From: Candidatus Njordarchaeota archaeon
GTDB lineage: Archaea > Asgardarchaeota > Njordarchaeia > Njordarchaeales > Njordarchaeaceae
DNA length: 8,101 nucleotides
Direction: 5' to 3'
Assembly (NCBI GenBank): GCA_029856055.1
Contig: JAHQWF010000012.1
Coordinates: 1 to 8,101, forward strand
How positions within the stretch are numbered: the stretch's first letter is position 1; each line of letters opens with the position of its first letter. Position numbers and translations under genes: made by a program. Of the stretch, positions 1 through 5,552 are shown piece by piece. A model generated the notes under the pieces. It made no database searches, had not been told where the DNA came from, and saw only the letters and a program-made list of their open reading frames with translations.

Positions 1-253
1 CATCCCATTCGGCTCCATGAAACCTCATTAAAGCGGCTAAATGTATCACTACCTCTATATCCTTGTCGATTCTCCCTAGGGTTTCTGGTTTCGTTACATC
101 TCCTTTTATTACTTTAACCCCTAGATTTTCAATGTCTCTCGCTTTCTCAGGATTCCTTGCTAGGACAATTACAGAGTAATCGCCCTTAACCAGCTCTTCT
201 ACTAGATGCTTACCTATGAAACCTGTTCCTCCAGTCACGAGGACATTGGTCAT
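1..253 (-). CDS. Extended short-chain dehydrogenase / NAD-dependent epimerase family protein (N-terminal part, runs off left edge)
   Basis: Only the first 84 codons are in the window; the 3' end lies beyond base 1. The product opens with MTNVLVTGGTGFIGKHLVEE, the beta-alpha-beta Rossmann start of extended SDRs, with the nucleotide-binding GxxGxxG motif (GGTGFIG, residues 8-14). Further family marks are a basic residue after beta-2 (LARNPEK, about residues 31-37), a GDVT segment near residue 51 and VIHLAA near residue 70. The start is well supported: a GGTGAT Shine-Dalgarno motif overlaps the stop codon of the upstream reductase gene and ends 4 nt before the ATG. It is third in an operon with LuxE-like and LuxC-like genes, so it may act on an aldehyde, alcohol or related product of that pair; this is inference. 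The catalytic YxxxK and the substrate-binding half are outside the window, so the substrate cannot be assigned. Confidence 0.9.
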   Translation of the reverse strand, partial: MTNVLVTGGTGFIGKHLVEELVKGDYSVIVLARNPEKARDIENLGVKVIKGDVTKPETLGRIDKDIEVVIHLAALMRFHGAEWD

Positions 254-257
254 TAAA

Positions 258-263
258 ATCACC
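258..263 (-). promoter_or_regulatory. Shine-Dalgarno motif GGTGAT for the SDR gene
   Basis: The minus strand reads GGTGAT, complementary to the crenarchaeal 16S 3' end. It overlaps the TGA stop of the LuxC-like gene and lies 4 nt before the ATG at 253. It fixes the SDR start and points to translation from the shared transcript. Confidence 0.75.
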
Positions 264-1815
264 CAAAAGATAATAAATCTCCTTTCCTCAAATAATCTAG
301 TTTTGAACTTAAATGCTTTATTTCTTCTTCTATATCTTTAGCATTTATAGTTACCCAGTGAACATAATCACCATCAATCATGAACTCTAATAACGGGTAA
401 TATCCATCCCAACTCTCACCTAATCTAGGTAATGTCACCGTACCAACAACTCTTATATTGCTGAAACCTATTTTAGCTGCCTCCTCCGCGAAATTAAACA
501 TTTCTTTATTTGGTATCGCTACTCCCACTGTCTGCAAGTAATCTCTCCAAGTGCCCATCATCTTTATTACATCATAGATATTTTTGATTGGATATACTTT
601 AAATAATCTATTTTGACCGTCTGGAATTAATTTAGATTCATTTAGATAAACAACAGCGAAATTATTTTTCTCGGAGATTAAGACTTCTGCTTTCCCAGTG
701 TTCTCGAGAGCTAAATAATGACTCAAAGTTCTTTTTCTATACCTCTTAAATAAATCAGATTGAGGTACTATCTCAGAGATCCATTGAGCCTCTTCGAACA
801 TCATTTCTGCAAACTTCCTAGCTGAACCGTCGCCAGAATCTTCAACAAAGAATCCGAACGCTGGTGAGGAACACATATATCCCTCATATCCAATCCCATC
901 TATAACTGACAAAGCTGCAACCTCCCCTCTAACGAATTCCCTAGATATTACATTTAGACCGAATTTTCCTCCGTGATATGATCCTTTAACTTTAAAGCCT
1001 TTTCTTCTCAAGGAATCTACCTTCTCTTTGACAGCTCTAGCGCTCTCAGTACTCCCTACTATACTTACTGCATCAGATTCTCTAAATAACGGGATTTCGA
1101 TGGTTTCATCGCCACCTCTCCAGGGTAGGACAGCTATAGTCTCAGCTAACTCTCGATTTATCTCTTTTAGCGATTCAGCGAATAAAGGGCCGAATACAGG
1201 TTGCTTAGAAGGCGTCTTTATGATCATGCTTGTCTGACCAACCAGCGCTAAGAAAACACCTAATGCCTCTATGAGCCCAGGCACGTTGGAGGGAGTAATG
1301 AAAGTAACTAATTTCGGTTTCTTTAGTTGCTTTATTGCTTTGCTGAATTTTATTTTATTGAATATAGATGAGAATCCTCTTAGCCAGACCTCAGCGTCGT
1401 CAAGTAAAATAAATTTGCTAAGGACTTCTCTTGGCGGGTTTAGATTTTTGAAAAATTTTACTGTTTCTTTGGTTAGCTTCTTTATAGTACCAAATTGATA
1501 GAGAATTATTACTTCTTTGCTTAGACCCGTTAACTGCGGTAGCAAGTCGAGAGCTAACCTAAATCTTTCATAATTTTCATTAATCCATTTATCTCTAAGT
1601 TTCTGAACAATCTCGCTAACATCTATATTATCTGTATCCCTATAGATCTCTATGGCTTTATCTTTAACATATTTAGCAATCTTTATTATCTGCTCAGGAT
1701 CTAATCTAGGAAATAATATTATGTATCTATCTAATGTGATCTCCGTGTACTCAAAGTCACTCTCTAAATCACGTAAGCCATCTGGTATATAATAAGCTTT
1801 TAGTTTCCTAGCCAT
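259..1815 (-). CDS. LuxC-type acyl-CoA reductase (aldehyde-forming)
   Basis: A 518-residue protein of the LuxC acyl-CoA reductase family, related to aldehyde dehydrogenases. Family members reduce an acyl thioester to an aldehyde with NADPH through a cysteine acyl-enzyme. The likely nucleophile is C315 in YMCSSPAFGFF. Upstream marks are a PSNVPG segment (175-180), KTPSKQPVFGP (200-210), where ALDH-like folds grip the cofactor, and SIVGSTESARAV (251-262), the helix-capping region of the dinucleotide site. The C-terminal LPRLGESWDGYYPLLEFM with a following HWV (about 462-487) matches the conserved LuxC tail. The roughly 100-residue helical N-terminal extension is typical. The start follows the LuxE-like stop by 3 nt, with GAGG about 8 nt upstream. 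There are no luxA/luxB neighbours, so a biosynthetic or catabolic aldehyde is more likely than light production. Because archaeal membrane lipids lack ester-linked fatty acids, the natural acyl group is open; an isoprenoid or short acid is possible. Confidence 0.85.
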   Translation of the reverse strand: MARKLKAYYIPDGLRDLESDFEYTEITLDRYIILFPRLDPEQIIKIAKYVKDKAIEIYRDTDNIDVSEIVQKLRDKWINENYERFRLALDLLPQLTGLSKEVIILYQFGTIKKLTKETVKFFKNLNPPREVLSKFILLDDAEVWLRGFSSIFNKIKFSKAIKQLKKPKLVTFITPSNVPGLIEALGVFLALVGQTSMIIKTPSKQPVFGPLFAESLKEINRELAETIAVLPWRGGDETIEIPLFRESDAVSIVGSTESARAVKEKVDSLRRKGFKVKGSYHGGKFGLNVISREFVRGEVAALSVIDGIGYEGYMCSSPAFGFFVEDSGDGSARKFAEMMFEEAQWISEIVPQSDLFKRYRKRTLSHYLALENTGKAEVLISEKNNFAVVYLNESKLIPDGQNRLFKVYPIKNIYDVIKMMGTWRDYLQTVGVAIPNKEMFNFAEEAAKIGFSNIRVVGTVTLPRLGESWDGYYPLLEFMIDGDYVHWVTINAKDIEEEIKHLSSKLDYLRKGDLLSFG

Positions 1816-1818
1816 TAA

Positions 1819-3108
1819 CTATCCCTCAAAAGTCCTGGAGAGAACCCCTGCGCATCCGCGTTCCTCCACGCCTTTTAACCTCTCTATTTCTAATATTACT
1901 GGTCCATTAAGGTCGTCACTATCACAACCATCCCAATCAATAGTTACCTTGTCTCCAGTAAGGATGAATCCTGGATAAGATAAAGCTGAGGGCTCAATAA
2001 ATCCAAATCTACCCGTCGTCTTTCCATGCGGTTCTATTGGTTCTAATTGGTCATCGAGCAAAAACGGTTCTATCCATGGAGGAATATGTTTCACGTGGTT
2101 GCTAAAGCACTCCATGAAAATTGAGTTACTTTCAGTCATTCCATACAAGTCAGTATATCGATCTGAACTTATGCCTAGAGCTTCCTCCAATAACTTGTTT
2201 AACTCTTTTCTATCAATGGCTTTTCTACCCTTGAAACCCCCAGTACTCGATATGATCGAATCCTCATGCAACTTTACATCAATACCATTATCCAATATTC
2301 TATTAGCTACATTTGCTAGGATCCACGGGGGCGCTAAATAGATTATTCTTCTATCTTTTAGCTCTTTTAACTTGTTTAGAATCTTTTCCTCTGCCTTTTT
2401 TTCTATTCTGGGAAGCATGAATCCGGCTAGTTTACCTATTAATTTTTCCTTGAAATTCTTTATTACTCCTGTTCTTATTCTAACAATATCGGCCTTTAAC
2501 TCATCAAATGCATAAAATACATTTCCTGGACTTATAGCTTCTGCAACACTTCTTCCATTCCAAGCTATCTGTAAATATGATTTCCCTGGTATTCCTAAAA
2601 CAAAGTATTCCTTACCCATCTCTAATTTAACATTAGCATTAACTGTAGCAATATATGACTTAATAAGATTATTTTGCGTTAATTTATCTCTAGGCAGAAA
2701 TGTCATTCTACCTGATGTACCACTACTAAAACCTAAAAGTATCCCTCTTCTATCAAATTCGTATAGCATATCATCTAGGCTCTTAAAGGATCCATCTATA
2801 GCTGGGACTTTAATTGATGATACTCCTTGTAACCACTTAACAAATTCCTCCACGTTCTCCTCTGGGAAATCCATGGGGTAGGATTTGAATACTTCAGAAG
2901 GGATTAGAACTTGATAGAAGTTTTTCTCATCAATCTCACTTCCAGTGCCGATTGCCTTGCAGTGTTTGTTATAGAATTCGTTGTTTTCGAAATGATATTT
3001 ATGCGCAGCTTTGATAGCTTTTAACCTCAAATTCTTAACTTCTTTTAAATTAGCTCTATATTGCTCAGGTCTTACTAAATTATCTAGCAAGTTCAATAGC
3101 TCTTTCAT
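1819..3108 (-). CDS. LuxE-type acyl-protein synthetase / acyl-adenylating enzyme
   Basis: A 429-residue member of the LuxE acyl-protein synthetase group in the adenylate-forming superfamily. Such enzymes activate a carboxylic acid with ATP, hold it as a thioester and pass it to the LuxC reductase. Visible motifs: the P-loop-like LLGFSSGTSGRM (124-135), the A5 motif DLYGMTESNS (320-329), an IPPW segment (342-345) typical of LuxE, and TGD (384-386) for ribose contact. In Vibrio LuxE the acyl-accepting cysteine lies near the C-terminus; C419 in ERGCAGV, ten residues from the end, is the best equivalent. The protein is about 50 residues longer than bacterial LuxE. It is the first gene of the operon, 3 nt before the reductase gene. 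The ATG at 3108 follows a TATA-like element by about 55 nt and a weak GGTAG motif. A phenylacetate-CoA-ligase-like activity is the main alternative. Confidence 0.83.
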   Translation of the reverse strand: MKELLNLLDNLVRPEQYRANLKEVKNLRLKAIKAAHKYHFENNEFYNKHCKAIGTGSEIDEKNFYQVLIPSEVFKSYPMDFPEENVEEFVKWLQGVSSIKVPAIDGSFKSLDDMLYEFDRRGILLGFSSGTSGRMTFLPRDKLTQNNLIKSYIATVNANVKLEMGKEYFVLGIPGKSYLQIAWNGRSVAEAISPGNVFYAFDELKADIVRIRTGVIKNFKEKLIGKLAGFMLPRIEKKAEEKILNKLKELKDRRIIYLAPPWILANVANRILDNGIDVKLHEDSIISSTGGFKGRKAIDRKELNKLLEEALGISSDRYTDLYGMTESNSIFMECFSNHVKHIPPWIEPFLLDDQLEPIEPHGKTTGRFGFIEPSALSYPGFILTGDKVTIDWDGCDSDDLNGPVILEIERLKGVEERGCAGVLSRTFEG

Positions 3109-3160
3109 CTATATCTACCAAGCAAAACACAAGTATAACTACCATTATTTGTGCATAAAT

Positions 3161-3177
3161 ATTCTTTTAAAAAAGAT
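3161..3177 (-). promoter_or_regulatory. Probable TATA/BRE region for the LuxE-LuxC-SDR operon
   Basis: The minus strand reads CTTTTTTAAAAGAATATTTA across about 3157-3176, an A/T block of archaeal TATA character. It lies between the upstream T-rich terminator and the LuxE-like start at 3108 and would give a leader of roughly 30 nt. The exact box is uncertain because the region is AT-rich throughout. Confidence 0.4.
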
Positions 3178-3232
3178 TTTGCCCGGAAAGTTGCATTATA
3201 TAAAAAGGGTTTTGTGGATAAAATTTGTTCTA

Positions 3233-3262
3233 ATAAAAGGAAAAAGATTATTGTTCCAATAA
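3233..3262 (-). terminator. Hairpin plus T-tract terminator behind the ferritin gene and C/D sRNA
   Basis: On the minus strand, TTATTG-GAA-CAATAA (3262-3248) forms a 6-bp, 3-nt-loop hairpin. It is followed at once by TCTTTTTCCTTTTA, a T-rich run of the kind that ends archaeal transcripts. It sits 7 nt after the D box of the sRNA and before the LuxE promoter, so it separates the two transcription units. Confidence 0.55.
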
Positions 3263-3264
3263 AA

Positions 3265-3328
3265 CGCTTCAGCGAAGTTCGGCCTCATCATTCATTAATG
3301 TCAGTGGTGCTAGGGTTCATCACTAATG
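3265..3328 (-). ncRNA. C/D box sRNA (2'-O-methylation guide)
   Basis: The minus strand carries all four boxes in order with canonical spacing: C box GTGATGA (3323-3317), 12-nt guide ACCCTAGCACCA (3316-3305), D' box CTGA (3304-3301), 9-nt spacer (3300-3292), C' box ATGATGA (3291-3285), 12-nt guide GGCCGAACTTCG (3284-3273), D box CTGA (3272-3269). Two exactly 12-nt guides and perfect boxes are the hallmark of archaeal methylation guides bound by L7Ae, Nop5 and fibrillarin. By the N+5 rule the D' guide would direct methylation of the fifth base in UGGUGCUAGGGU, and the D guide the fifth base in CGAAGUUCGGCC; both are G. Whether these are rRNA or tRNA sites cannot be checked here. The RNA begins about 15 nt after the ferritin stop on the same strand, so it may be processed from that mRNA's 3' trailer. 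Outer ends are estimated and no terminal stem is evident. Confidence 0.9.
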
Positions 3329-3337
3329 ATCTATTCC

Positions 3338-3622
3338 TTATTCCTCCATCAATTCCTTGATTTCCTTTCTACCCTCTTCTAACTCTTTAACTTGTTCTTT
3401 ATCGATTCTTAGTAGCATTTCAAGGAATTCACCAACATGCGTTTTCTCTTCTCTTGCGATGTCTAGTAGGACTTTTCTAATTTTCTCATCTTTAGTGAAA
3501 TTAGCCATCTGTTCATAGAGATTTATCGCGTCTAGCTCAGCTATTATAGCTGCTCTCAATATCTCTTTATCAATATCTTCTGCCTTAATTTTATCTAATA
3601 TAATTGGTATCTTCGACAGCAT
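3338..3622 (-). CDS. Encapsulated-ferritin-like (EncFtn) protein, stand-alone
   Basis: A 94-residue two-helix ferritin-like protein. It closely resembles the N-terminal ferritin domain of the Pyrococcus encapsulin fusion, including shared stretches such as AIIAELDAINLYEQMA (25-40) and REEK-HVGEF (57-66). EncFtn proteins assemble as annular decamers whose subunit interfaces form di-iron ferroxidase sites. The expected ligands are present: E29 in the first helix, and E59 with H62 in the ExxH motif of the second. Unlike the Pyrococcus protein, this one stops after the ferritin domain (KELMEE) and has no shell domain and no Gly/Leu-rich cargo-targeting tail. The 229 nt downstream cannot hold a shell gene. 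It may therefore act as a free ferroxidase or pair with a shell encoded elsewhere. The start has GGTG 7 nt upstream and a TATA box about 40-55 nt upstream. Family and recollected similarity are strong; the physiological role is inferred. Confidence 0.85.
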   Translation of the reverse strand: MLSKIPIILDKIKAEDIDKEILRAAIIAELDAINLYEQMANFTKDEKIRKVLLDIAREEKTHVGEFLEMLLRIDKEQVKELEEGRKEIKELMEE

Positions 3623-3629
3623 TTATTTA

Positions 3630-3633
3630 CACC
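3630..3633 (-). promoter_or_regulatory. Shine-Dalgarno GGTG for the ferritin-like gene
   Basis: GGTG on the minus strand ends 7 nt before the ATG at 3622. This supports that start and indicates a short leader rather than a leaderless mRNA. Confidence 0.55.
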
Positions 3634-3659
3634 ATTAAGATTTCTGTTTTTTAACCACG

Positions 3660-3677
3660 TTTAATATATATTAAAAA
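3660..3677 (-). promoter_or_regulatory. TATA box of the ferritin-like gene, embedded in a 16-bp palindrome
   Basis: TTTAATATATATTAAA (3660-3675) is a perfect 16-bp palindrome and the obvious TATA element for the ferritin-like gene. Transcription would begin near 3640, leaving a leader of about 20 nt with the GGTG motif. A dimeric repressor bound here would block TBP, but AT-rich palindromes also arise by chance. Confidence 0.6.
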
Positions 3678-3842
3678 CTTACTTTGTTCAAGTTTAAGAT
3701 TAATCTATTTAACTAATCTAACATTAATTTATAGCCGTGAAGTAGATTATATAACGTATCTATAAAAATGTTTTTAGAAAAAATTGAGTTTTTTAAACTT
3801 AAATGTGATATTGAGTTAGATGTTGAGCATTAATCATGAAAA

Positions 3843-3855
3843 AGTTTAAAATAAT
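3843..3855 (+). promoter_or_regulatory. TATA-like element positioned for the 70-nt hairpin RNA
   Basis: AGTTTAAAATAAT on the plus strand centres near 3849. The usual archaeal spacing of about 25 bp would start transcription around 3874-3876, exactly where the inverted repeat begins. This is a positional argument only. Confidence 0.35.
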
Positions 3856-3875
3856 ATTATGTAGAGAATTTATTT

Positions 3876-3945
3876 GTTCTGCTTTGAGTTCTCCAAAGAC
3901 TTCTCAAAAAAGTCTCGTGAAGAGAACTCTAATCAAAAGCAGAAC
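3876..3945 (+). ncRNA. Putative structured RNA: 70-nt interrupted hairpin of 24 bp
   Basis: Three nested perfect arms: GTTCTGCTTT (3876-3885) with AAAGCAGAAC (3936-3945), 10 bp; GAGTTCTC (3886-3893) with GAGAACTC (3922-3929), 8 bp; AGACTT (3897-3902) with AAGTCT (3910-3915), 6 bp. The outer and middle stems are joined directly on the 5' side and by a 6-nt bulge TAATCA on the 3' side. The middle and inner stems are separated by an asymmetric CAA / CGTGAA internal loop, and the apical loop is 7 nt. The arms are much less AT-rich than their surroundings. A TATA-like element lies about 25 bp upstream on the plus strand. The symmetry means the transcribed strand is not certain. It could instead be a short inverted-repeat element; no target duplication is visible. 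It lacks an H/ACA motif and a clear kink-turn. Confidence 0.45.
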
Positions 3946-3956
3946 GAGGCTTTAAG

Positions 3957-3967
3957 GCTTTATATTA
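3957..3967 (+). promoter_or_regulatory. TATA box for the 185-residue gene and arrestin-like gene
   Basis: CTTTATATTA centres near 3962. At the usual spacing transcription starts about 3987-3990, only a few nucleotides before the GTG at 3994. The mRNA would be leaderless or nearly so, which agrees with the lack of a Shine-Dalgarno motif there. Confidence 0.55.
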
Positions 3968-3993
3968 TTGAGTAATTTTGTATCCCCATACGT

Positions 3994-4551
3994 GTGATTG
4001 ATTATTTGATGGGGAGCTGGATGGAACCCTATATTTTGTTTATGAATGGGAAATTCTTGAAGAAAATGAAAAAGTCTTTTAAGATAGGTTCTTTAGCAAG
4101 AAAACCTTTTAGAGATGTTGCCAAGACAATGGGTTACTCTCCCAAAGAAGTGAATTTAAAGGAAGCTAAAGAATATTTATACAAAGCGAAAATAACTCTT
4201 AAGGAAGCAGCAATAGATTTAATACATTCACTCTTCCTTCCAGGAGGTACTTTATTCAATAAAGTTTATCTTACTCAGGAAATGCTTGATCTCGGAGATT
4301 TTACATTGCTACACTTCGCAACACTTGTTGGTAAGTTGATTAAGAAAACATATTTTGGTTGCCTAGTTATACCTAAAAACGAGAATGGGTTAAAATCATC
4401 AAGGAACTTCTTTAAAACAATAATATCTAGGGTAGCTGAAGAACCAATAAGTGAAGAAGAATGGAAAGAAATTCTACCTGCCAGAGAAAGATTCATTGAA
4501 CAAAATATTGATGGATCCGACAGGAATCTATGGATCGAAATATCTTCCTGA
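3994..4551 (+). CDS. Unrecognised 185-residue protein, translationally coupled to an arrestin-like gene
   Basis: I do not recognise a family. The product is basic in its first 70 residues (FLKKMKKSFKIGSLARK, about 21-37), then mostly helical, with a mildly hydrophobic stretch around residues 100-126 (FTLLHFATLVGKLIKKTYFGCLVI) too interrupted by charge to be a confident membrane helix. The C-terminal third is acidic and polar (EEPISEEEWKEI, 149-160). The GTG start at 3994 lies just after the predicted transcription start; ATG at 4009 or 4021 would shorten the protein by 5 or 9 residues and cannot be excluded. The last 22 nt overlap the start of the arrestin-like gene in another frame, so the two are almost certainly co-translated and may act together, perhaps as partner or adaptor. 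That last step is inference from context only. Confidence 0.75.
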   Translation: MIDYLMGSWMEPYILFMNGKFLKKMKKSFKIGSLARKPFRDVAKTMGYSPKEVNLKEAKEYLYKAKITLKEAAIDLIHSLFLPGGTLFNKVYLTQEMLDLGDFTLLHFATLVGKLIKKTYFGCLVIPKNENGLKSSRNFFKTIISRVAEEPISEEEWKEILPARERFIEQNIDGSDRNLWIEISS

Positions 4552-5501
4552 ATACTAAATATATAGAGGTGTCTTATACGCCTTTATTTGGACCAAAAGT
4601 TGAGATGAAGATATATACTGATAAGGAGAATTATTTACCCGGAGATGAAATTAAAGCACGAGTATCTATCTTGAGTAATAAGAGGTTTGGGGTGGAAGAG
4701 GTAAGGTTAGAGCTAATATGTAGGTCAACGTTAGAATACAATGTAGTTAGAAGATATTCCGCAACATATCCTGAGGACGAGAATCCAGATGAATTCGTTT
4801 ATGAAAAAAGGACTTTTGAGCTATTTAAGATAAGGGAAAGAATTATGGAGAAAGGGGAAATACCAACGCGAGAAATAAATTTAGAGAAGAATCTTAAAAT
4901 ACCAGCAGATGCCCCACCAACTTTTATTGGGTCTCTAATAAAAACTAATTGGGTAATTAAAGCTGTTGTTAGTAGAGGATTTAAAAGAGATATTGTGGAA
5001 GAAAAAACTATAAAGATACTTGGGCAAATAACAGACAACGAATTAATGCAACCACGAGAATTACCATCAGACCTTAAAGATCTATCAATAACTATTAATT
5101 TGCCTAAATTCGCTTACGTACTAGGTGAAGTAATTGAAGGAGATATAAATCTGAGACCTCTAAAAAATCTAAAGTTTAATGAAATAAGAGTTGAACTTAT
5201 TTGTGCTGAGATATTAAATCCATCAAAAATATTACCTGTGAATCCGCCCAGTCTATCTGATTTTCAAGGTGAACACTTCCATAAAATTGCACAAGAATCA
5301 ATAGCAAGGAACATTGATTTGCGAGAAAATTTAGAACATAAATTCCAATTCCGCTTGAATATCCCGAATATTCAGAAGCCTACATGTGAAACTGATTACT
5401 ATAAAGTCGATTACTACCTTAAGTTTACTTGCGCGAGAAAATTTAGGGGAGATTTCAACGTTAATATCCCCATAATATTAACTAATAGTACATCCTTATA
5501 G
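4530..5501 (+). CDS. Arrestin-like protein (two-domain beta-sandwich, arrestin/Spo0M clan)
   Basis: A 323-residue soluble protein with the two-lobe plan of arrestins and their Vps26/Spo0M relatives. The N-lobe (about 23-165) begins with MKIYTDKENYLPGDEIKARVS, the typical beta-strand, PGD/E turn, beta-strand entry, then VRLELICRST (58-67). It closes with IPADAPPTFIGSLIKTNWVI and KAVVSR (124-149), like the arrestin P-x-x-x-P...I-x-W/Y-x-I-x-A-x-V segment. The C-lobe (about 184-320) repeats the plan: LSITINLPKFAYVLGEVIEG, IRVELICAEI (219-228), a FRLNIPNIQKPT segment and YYKVDYYLKFTCAR (290-303). The VRLELIC / IRVELIC match shows the internal duplication directly. Arrestin-fold proteins act as binding scaffolds rather than enzymes; the partner here is unknown. 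The ATG overlaps the upstream gene by 22 nt, implying coupling. There is no signal peptide or membrane segment, so it is cytoplasmic. Confidence 0.75.
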   Translation: MDRNIFLNTKYIEVSYTPLFGPKVEMKIYTDKENYLPGDEIKARVSILSNKRFGVEEVRLELICRSTLEYNVVRRYSATYPEDENPDEFVYEKRTFELFKIRERIMEKGEIPTREINLEKNLKIPADAPPTFIGSLIKTNWVIKAVVSRGFKRDIVEEKTIKILGQITDNELMQPRELPSDLKDLSITINLPKFAYVLGEVIEGDINLRPLKNLKFNEIRVELICAEILNPSKILPVNPPSLSDFQGEHFHKIAQESIARNIDLRENLEHKFQFRLNIPNIQKPTCETDYYKVDYYLKFTCARKFRGDFNVNIPIILTNSTSL

Positions 5502-5524
5502 CCAGAAAGATATCTAAAAAATAT

Positions 5525-5552
5525 TTGGTTATTTTTACTATCTTATTTTTAT
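5525..5552 (+). terminator. T-rich terminator after the arrestin-like gene
   Basis: Between the convergent stop codons (5501 and 5553) the plus strand reads GGTTATTTTTACTATC followed by TTATTTTTATT. These are two T-runs of the kind that end archaeal transcripts. There is no strong hairpin. Confidence 0.5.

Larger units (their letters stand above)
3623..3993. other. 371-nt intergenic region between divergent transcription units
   Basis: This AT-rich stretch separates the ferritin-like gene (leftward) from the 185-residue gene (rightward). It holds the ferritin promoter (3660-3677), a short AGATTAATCT palindrome with a nearby second TAATCTA copy around 3697-3719, a spurious-looking 21-codon reading frame (3768-3833), a TATA-like element (about 3843-3855), the 70-nt hairpin (3876-3945) and the TATA box of the downstream gene (3957-3967). 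No longer protein gene is seen on either strand. Confidence 0.7.

Noticed and set aside
1028..1498. Two plus-strand open frames (1028-1237 and 1271-1498) antisense to the LuxC-like gene
   Set aside because: They lie wholly inside a strong family-matching gene, show low-complexity hydrophobic or Ser-rich translations, and have no promoter or Shine-Dalgarno motif.
2099..2341. Plus-strand open frame antisense to the LuxE-like gene
   Set aside because: It is fully covered by the coding strand of the recognised enzyme and its translation has no family character.
3109..3337. Possible remnant of an encapsulin shell after the ferritin stop
   Set aside because: Only 229 nt are available, stops occur at once, and the stretch is explained by the C/D sRNA, terminator and LuxE promoter.
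3011..3360. Plus-strand open frames over the LuxE start, terminator and sRNA region
   Set aside because: They read through a promoter, a T-tract terminator and the C/D sRNA on the other strand; the translations are Lys/Phe-rich noise.
3768..3833. A 21-codon plus-strand frame starting MFLEKIEFFKLKCD
   Set aside because: The TATA-like TTATATAA at 3747 is too close for a leaderless start, no Shine-Dalgarno motif is present, and one such short frame is expected by chance.
3876..3945. The hairpin as an H/ACA pseudouridylation guide or C/D RNA
   Set aside because: There is no ACA box at the right distance, the internal loop lacks the GA/AG pairs of a kink-turn, and no C or D boxes occur.
4275..5038. 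Minus-strand open frames (4275-4496, 4799-5038) antisense to the unknown and arrestin-like genes
   Set aside because: They are shadows within better supported plus-strand genes with coherent folds and coupling.
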